Shown piece by piece: positions 5,291 to 9,020 of a DNA stretch of 9,020 nucleotides; within the stretch, counting starts at the first letter, position 1, and the number at the start of each line of letters is the position of its first letter. The notes beneath the pieces are model-generated. The model was not told where the DNA came from and did no database searches. It was given only the letters and a program-made list of their open reading frames with translations. Made by a program: the position numbers and the translations under genes. Source of the DNA: JBFWIL01 sp050256015 (lineage in GTDB: Bacteria; Bacteroidota; Bacteroidia; Bacteroidales; Prolixibacteraceae); assembly GCA_050256015.1 (NCBI GenBank), contig JBFWIL010000096.1, positions 1-9,020 of the forward strand, written 5' to 3'.

Positions 5291-8269
5291 ATGCAAAACA
5301 AAGGACTGATTCGGGCTTTTGCCATCTTACTGGCCTTGGTCTGCGCTTACCAGCTTACCTTTACCTTTAAGGCCAAGCAGGTGGAGAAAGATGCAGTGGA
5401 ATATGCCCGGGGAGATAAAGTAAAAGAACAGTTTTATCTGGATTCCATATCCAGTAAAACGGTATATAATTTCCTGGGATTGAAGAAGTACACCTATAAG
5501 GATGTCAAATCGCTTGAGATGAATCTCGGGCTTGACCTGAAAGGGGGGATGAACGTTACCCTGGAAGTTTCGGTGGCTGACCTGGTAAAGGCTTTATCTA
5601 ACTACAGTACTGATACCACTTTCAATGCGGCTTTGAAATTGGCCACCCGAATGCAGCGTGACAGTCAGGATGATTTCGTGACCTTATTCGGGCGCGCTTT
5701 CGAGCAGGTTGATCCGAATGCCAGCATGGCTGCTGTCTTTAATACGCTCGAGCTGAAGGAAAAGGTAAAGTATAATTCCACCAATTCTGAGGTGCTCCGT
5801 GTAATCCGTGATGAAACCGATGCCGCCATTGACAATGCGTTCAATGTGATCCGCACCCGTATTGACCGTTTCGGAGTGGCCCAGCCCAACATTCAGCCCT
5901 TGCAGACCCGCGGCCGGATTCTTGTGGAACTTCCCGGTATTGATAATCCGGAGCGGGTACGTAACCTGTTGCAGGGAACTGCCCAGCTGGAATTTTGGGA
6001 AACCTATGAGAACAACGAGGTATACCCTGTGCTGATGCAGATTAACGAGCGGCTGAAAGATGTGCTGGCTGCAGAGATTTTGGTGCCGGATACGGTTGCC
6101 GAGCAGCCGGCCGACACGATTCGGGTCGGCGAAGGAAGTCTGCTGGAAGAACTGGAAAGTGCTCCTGCTGATTCGCTGGTGCCAGACAATATGGAAAATT
6201 TCCGGAAGGAATACCCGCTGTTTGCCGTGCTGACGCCCAGCACCAGTCCGCAGGGACAGTTGTATCCCGGTCCGGTTGTGGGAACTGCTTACTTTCAGGA
6301 TACGGCTACGGTGAACCGCTACCTGAAACTACCCCAGGTGCAGTCGGTTATTCCCCGTAACCTGAGCTTTAAATGGACTTCCTCGGCTATTGATGAAGAT
6401 GATAATTATTACCGGCTGATTGCCATCAAGGTAACCAGTCGTGACGGGCGGGCACCGCTAACCGGCGATGTGATTGTAGATGCCCGTCAGGACTATGAGC
6501 AGATGGGCAGCCGTCCCGAGGTGTCCATGACCATGAACTCTGAAGGGGCAAAAATCTGGGCCAGGCTAACCAAAGATAATGTAGGTAAGTCCATAGCCAT
6601 TGTGCTCGATGATTACGTGCGTTCCTATCCGACGGTTAACGGCGAGATCACCGGAGGACGCTCAAGCATTACCGGTCTGGAATCGGTGGAGGAAGCCAAA
6701 GACCTGGCCAATATCCTTAAATCGGGTAAAATGCCTGCTCCGGCCCACATCATCCAGGAAGAAATCGTTGGTCCTTCCCTGGGTAAAGAAGCCATCTCAA
6801 GCGGAATGTGGTCGTTTGTGATTGCCTTTATCCTCGTCCTGGTTTATATGTTCTTTTTCTACAGCAGGAAGGCCGGACTTACGGCCAACGTGGCCCTGGT
6901 GGTTAACCTGTTTTTCTTGCTTGGGGTGCTGGCTTCCATTGGTGCCGTACTGACCCTGCCCGGTATTGCCGGTATTGTGCTGACTCTGGGTATGGCAGTG
7001 GATGCCAACGTGCTGATATTTGAACGCATACAGGACGAGCTGAATGCAGGGAAAGGGCTGAAGCTGGCCATTGCCGACGGGTATAAAAATGCTTATTCGG
7101 CCATTGTTGACGGACAGGTAACCACCCTGCTCACCGGTATTGTGCTGTACATGTTTGGTTCCGGCCCCATTAAGGGGTTTGCTACCACGCTGATTATTGG
7201 TATTTTTACCTCGCTGTTTACGGCCATTTTCATTACCCGGCTGGTTTTTGAACGTCAGCTGGCAAAAAACAGGGAGATTACCTTTACCTCAATAATTTCA
7301 AAAGACTGGCTGCGGACCGCCAGAATTCAGTTTCTGTCCAGACGGAAGCTTTTTTATGTTATTTCGGCTTGTCTTATTGTGGTTTCGCTGCTGTCTATCT
7401 TTACCCGCGGGTTTAATTACGGTATTGACTTCAAGGGGGGACGTACCTATGTGGTTCGTTTTGATCGTGATGTCAAGGTGGCCGAGGTGGGAAATGCCCT
7501 GGCAGCCGTATTCGGAGAAGCTCCGGAAGTGAAAACCTTTGGCGGCAACGAGCAGGTGAAGATCACTACGGAATACAAAATTGAAGAGCTTTCAGATGAG
7601 GTGGACAACGAAGTGGAAAATCTGCTGCTCGACGGGCTGAAACAGGGCGGATTCATCGGGGAAGCGGTCACCATGGAGGAATTTGACGCCAGCTACCGGC
7701 AGAGTTCACAGAAAGTCGGACCGACCATTTCGGACGACATTAAAAAAGATGCGGTGGTTGCCATTACTTTTGCCCTGATCATCGTCTTTTTGTATATCCT
7801 GCTTCGCTTCCGTAACTGGCAGTACGGACTGGGAGCCACACTGGCCCTGGCTCACGACTCCATCATCATCCTGGGGGTCTTTTCTCTCTTCCACGGTCTG
7901 TTGCCCTTCTCTCTGGAGATTGACCAGGCTTTTATTGCGGCTATTCTTACGGTGATCGGGTATTCCATCAACGACACGGTGGTGGTTTACGACCGTATCC
8001 GCGAGTACCTGCATATCCATCCGAAGCGGAGCCGGGAACAGAACATGAACGAAGCCATGAACTCTACCCTGCGCCGGACTTTTAGCACTTCCCTTTCAAC
8101 GCTGGTGGTGCTGCTTGCCATTTTTCTTTTCGGGGGAACTTCCATTCAGGGCTTTACCTTTGCCCTGCTGGTGGGGATTTTTATTGGTACCTATTCTTCG
8201 GTGTTCATTGCATCGCCGATTGTGTTTGATACCCAGAGGCAGGTGGCCAAAACCGGAGGAAAGAAATAA
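5291..8269 (+). CDS. secDF: Protein translocase subunit SecDF (SecD-SecF fusion)
   Basis: 992-residue inner-membrane protein in which SecD and SecF form one chain; it uses the proton-motive force to pull secreted proteins out on the periplasmic side after SecA/SecYEG. SecD part: first membrane segment about 6-20, the NLGLDLKGGMNV motif (78-89), a large periplasmic P1 region to about 495 ending in IVGPSLGKEAI, then five segments between about 505 and 650. TM4 holds GMAVDANVLIFERI with Asp571. SecF part: a segment at about 686-704, YGIDFKGG (710-717), periplasmic P4 with VGPTISDDIKKDA (809-821), then five segments from about 820 to 975. GYSINDTVVVYDRIRE carries Asp895, and Arg929 sits before TM11. 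Asp571, Asp895 and Arg929 probably correspond to the essential Asp340, Asp637 and Arg671 of Thermus SecDF (inferred alignment). P1 has an acidic, Pro/Thr-containing insertion at about 240-345. The ATG has an A-rich leader without a Shine-Dalgarno sequence. Confidence 0.97.
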   Translation: MQNKGLIRAFAILLALVCAYQLTFTFKAKQVEKDAVEYARGDKVKEQFYLDSISSKTVYNFLGLKKYTYKDVKSLEMNLGLDLKGGMNVTLEVSVADLVKALSNYSTDTTFNAALKLATRMQRDSQDDFVTLFGRAFEQVDPNASMAAVFNTLELKEKVKYNSTNSEVLRVIRDETDAAIDNAFNVIRTRIDRFGVAQPNIQPLQTRGRILVELPGIDNPERVRNLLQGTAQLEFWETYENNEVYPVLMQINERLKDVLAAEILVPDTVAEQPADTIRVGEGSLLEELESAPADSLVPDNMENFRKEYPLFAVLTPSTSPQGQLYPGPVVGTAYFQDTATVNRYLKLPQVQSVIPRNLSFKWTSSAIDEDDNYYRLIAIKVTSRDGRAPLTGDVIVDARQDYEQMGSRPEVSMTMNSEGAKIWARLTKDNVGKSIAIVLDDYVRSYPTVNGEITGGRSSITGLESVEEAKDLANILKSGKMPAPAHIIQEEIVGPSLGKEAISSGMWSFVIAFILVLVYMFFFYSRKAGLTANVALVVNLFFLLGVLASIGAVLTLPGIAGIVLTLGMAVDANVLIFERIQDELNAGKGLKLAIADGYKNAYSAIVDGQVTTLLTGIVLYMFGSGPIKGFATTLIIGIFTSLFTAIFITRLVFERQLAKNREITFTSIISKDWLRTARIQFLSRRKLFYVISACLIVVSLLSIFTRGFNYGIDFKGGRTYVVRFDRDVKVAEVGNALAAVFGEAPEVKTFGGNEQVKITTEYKIEELSDEVDNEVENLLLDGLKQGGFIGEAVTMEEFDASYRQSSQKVGPTISDDIKKDAVVAITFALIIVFLYILLRFRNWQYGLGATLALAHDSIIILGVFSLFHGLLPFSLEIDQAFIAAILTVIGYSINDTVVVYDRIREYLHIHPKRSREQNMNEAMNSTLRRTFSTSLSTLVVLLAIFLFGGTSIQGFTFALLVGIFIGTYSSVFIASPIVFDTQRQVAKTGGKK

Positions 8270-8274
8270 TTTTT

Positions 8275-8340
8275 CCGGAATGCGGAAGCAGGAATGCAGG
8301 AGGGTTGCCTGTTAAGCAGGCGGCCTCCTGCTGCATCCGG
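8275..8340 (+). repeat. Nested long stem-loop after secDF
   Basis: Three co-axial pairings are visible: CCGGAATGC (8275-8283) with GCATCCGG (8333-8340), allowing one bulged A; GCAGGAGG (8296-8303) with CCTCCTGC (8324-8331), perfect; and GCCTG (8307-8311) with CAGGC (8317-8321), perfect, closing a five-base loop. The outer stem starts 5 bases after the secDF stop. No T run follows directly, but CTTTTGTTTTT lies about 14 bases on. It may act as a terminator or as a 3' stability structure for secDF mRNA, or belong to a structured leader of the downstream genes. Confidence 0.6.
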
Positions 8341-8341
8341 T

Positions 8342-8370
8342 AAGATGAAAAAGCTTTTGTTTTTCACCTT
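8342..8370 (+). repeat. Imperfect 11-bp inverted repeat downstream of the long stem-loop
   Basis: AAGATGAAAAA (8342-8352) and TTTTTCACCTT (8360-8370) are reverse complements except for one A/C mismatch, with a seven-base loop. The stem contains the ATG at 8345, so if the putative small peptide is real, its start would be occluded by this hairpin. Confidence 0.4.
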
Positions 8371-8515
8371 GGGCATACTGAACTTGTTTGTATATTTGTT
8401 GAAGATTGAAGCAGCCGGAGGTCTGATGCTTACCGGACTGTTCAAATTGTTCCGGCTTTTTCCCTTCGGAAGGTTTTGCTGTATGGCCGGGTATGAATTG
8501 AAAACAAATACGTGA
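8345..8515 (+). CDS. Possible 56-residue hydrophobic peptide upstream of tatA
   Basis: The frame from ATG 8345 starts MKKLLFFTLGILNLFVYLLK, which looks like a signal peptide or membrane anchor. A second hydrophobic/basic stretch (GLMLTGLFKLFRLF) and a Cys pair near the end follow. The stop is 4 bases before the tatA ATG, a spacing typical of translationally linked genes. Against it: I recognise no family, the start lies in an inverted repeat, a promoter-like element (8391-8398) lies inside the frame, and terminator-like repeats overlap it. The frame is also open further upstream to ATG 8294. It could be chance in a structured intergenic region. Confidence 0.3.
   Translation: MKKLLFFTLGILNLFVYLLKIEAAGGLMLTGLFKLFRLFPFGRFCCMAGYELKTNT
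8391..8398 (+). promoter_or_regulatory. Bacteroidota -7 promoter element upstream of tatA
   Basis: TATATTTG matches TAnnTTTG exactly. TTGG at 8369-8372 could serve as a weak -33 box, with 18 bases between. Transcription starting near 8405 would give tatA a leader of about 115 bases containing the CCGG-type inverted repeats. It would also start inside the putative 56-residue frame, so the two interpretations compete. Confidence 0.4.
8413..8461 (+). terminator. Terminator- or attenuator-like inverted repeats in the tatA leader
   Basis: AGCCGGA (8413-8419) is complementary to TCCGGCT (8451-8457), which runs directly into TTTTT (8457-8461). A third copy, CCGGA at 8433-8437, can pair with the same TCCGG through a shorter 13-base loop. 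So there are two mutually exclusive hairpins ending at the same T tract. The long loop of the first and the 5-bp stem of the second make either one only a moderate terminator. Confidence 0.35.
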
Positions 8516-8519
8516 ACGA

Positions 8520-8843
8520 ATGACGCTGCATTTATTGTTTATCAGTGGTGGTGAAATTGTCCTTGTGATGCTGATCGCCCTGCTTTTCTTTGGATCCAAG
8601 GCCATCCCCGATATTGCCCGGACCCTGGGCAAGGGCCTGCGGGAATTCCGCAAGGCAACCAGCGAAATCAAGCGGGAGCTGGAAGAAAATACCAGTGATA
8701 TTAAGCGTGATTTTCAGCAGGTCAAAAACTCCGTAAAGAAGGAGACCCATAAGATAGGCCAGAATATGGAAGAGCTGTCGCGGGAAGTGAAAGAAGAAAC
8801 CTCCCGAATAGGCCAGGATATTGACTCCGGATTAAAGGACTGA
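8520..8843 (+). CDS. tatA: Twin-arginine translocase TatA/TatE-family subunit
   Basis: 107-residue inner-membrane protein of the Tat pathway, which exports folded proteins; TatA-type subunits form the pore-like assembly with TatC. Architecture: short N-terminus with Glu12, one membrane helix (about 7-24), the FFGSK hinge (23-27), then the amphipathic helix AIPDIARTLGKGLREFRKA, closely matching the family pattern FG-x-K-x-(L/I)-P-x-(L/I)-A-R-x-L-G-K. Residues 48-107 form a charged, probably helical tail with internal repeats: SEIKRELEENT/SDIKRDFQQVK (11 residues apart) and VKKETHKIGQNME/VKEETSRIGQDID (18 apart). ATG 8520 places the membrane helix at the very N-terminus, as expected. No tatC is visible nearby. 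TatA versus TatB cannot be settled; the FG-hinge favours TatA, while the membrane-entry Glu is also a TatB trait. It is followed 5 bases later by an ABC ATPase gene, suggesting an operon. Confidence 0.92.
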   Translation: MTLHLLFISGGEIVLVMLIALLFFGSKAIPDIARTLGKGLREFRKATSEIKRELEENTSDIKRDFQQVKNSVKKETHKIGQNMEELSREVKEETSRIGQDIDSGLKD

Positions 8844-8848
8844 TTCTC

Positions 8849-9020
8849 TTGATCAAAGCCAGCCATATTACCAAATCGTTTGGGGAACTTCAGGTGCTCA
8901 AAGGCATAGACCTGGAGATCCCGGCGGGGAAGCTGTATTCCATTGTCGGACCGAGTGGCGCAGGAAAAACCACCTTGCTGCAGATCCTGGGTACATTGAG
9001 TTATCCGGATTCAGGCAATC
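8849..9020 (+). CDS. lolD: LolD-type ABC transporter ATP-binding protein, N-terminal part
   Basis: The first 57 codons of an ABC ATPase run off the window end. Read from TTG 8849 the protein starts (M)IKASHITKSFGELQVLKGI, and it has the Walker A motif GPSGAGKTT at residues 34-42 followed by LLQILGTL. The LKGIDLEI and LLQILGTL wording fits the LolD/MacB/FtsE group. LolD powers release of lipoproteins from the inner membrane to LolA together with LolC/E. There is no ATG or GTG between the upstream in-frame stop (8822-8824) and this TTG, and alignment with family N-termini (MI-K/x-I-x-x-I-T-K) fits TTG as start. CTG 8840 is a less likely alternative. It follows the tatA stop by 5 bases. ABC ATPase is certain; LolD rather than a related exporter ATPase is inferred from the N-terminus alone. 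Confidence 0.8.
   Translation, partial: MIKASHITKSFGELQVLKGIDLEIPAGKLYSIVGPSGAGKTTLLQILGTLSYPDSGN

Noticed and set aside
8462..8477. Mini hairpin CCTT-CGG-AAGG followed by TTTT as a terminator
   Set aside because: A four-base stem is too short to support a terminator on its own; it probably reflects chance in a G/C-rich patch.

Overview
The window looks like chromosomal housekeeping DNA from a member of the Bacteroidota, most likely Bacteroidales. Three things support this: a single-chain SecD-SecF fusion of 992 residues; start regions that mostly lack Shine-Dalgarno sequences; and exact matches to the Bacteroidota -7 promoter element TAnnTTTG at 3201-3208, 4757-4764 and 8391-8398. All convincing genes lie on the + strand, and base composition looks even, roughly half G+C by eye. 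I see no insertion sequences, tRNAs, rRNAs, CRISPR arrays or phage genes.

Layout. Positions 3-1664 hold the C-terminal two thirds of valyl-tRNA synthetase, whose start lies outside the window. After 54 bases comes a phosphoglucosamine mutase-type phosphohexomutase (1719-3101). A 151-base gap with a -7 promoter element and an unusually good ribosome binding site leads into NAD-dependent malate dehydrogenase (3253-4188), which ends at a textbook intrinsic terminator (4225-4257). A small stand-alone retropepsin-like aspartic protease gene (4265-4702) starts only 7 bases after the terminator T tract. A perfect 9-bp inverted repeat and a promoter element follow. Next is an unrecognised 135-residue protein with one membrane segment and a CHHC tail (4779-5186), then secDF (5291-8269). 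A 250-base, unusually hairpin-rich stretch (8270-8519) may encode a 56-residue hydrophobic peptide. It leads into a TatA/TatE-family gene (8520-8843) and the first 57 codons of a LolD-type ABC ATPase that appears to use a TTG start (8849 onward).

How the genes relate. The left half is core metabolism: aminoacylation, amino-sugar phosphate isomerisation for cell-wall precursors, and the TCA cycle. The right half is an envelope-trafficking neighbourhood: SecDF drives late steps of Sec export, TatA-type proteins export folded proteins, and LolD-type ATPases release lipoproteins from the inner membrane. The unknown 135-residue protein and the putative small peptide sit inside this group, which hints at an envelope role but does not prove one.

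I found no clear new system. The stretches most worth a second look are the structured region before tatA, the CHHC-tailed protein beside secDF, and the terminator/start arrangement at the protease gene.
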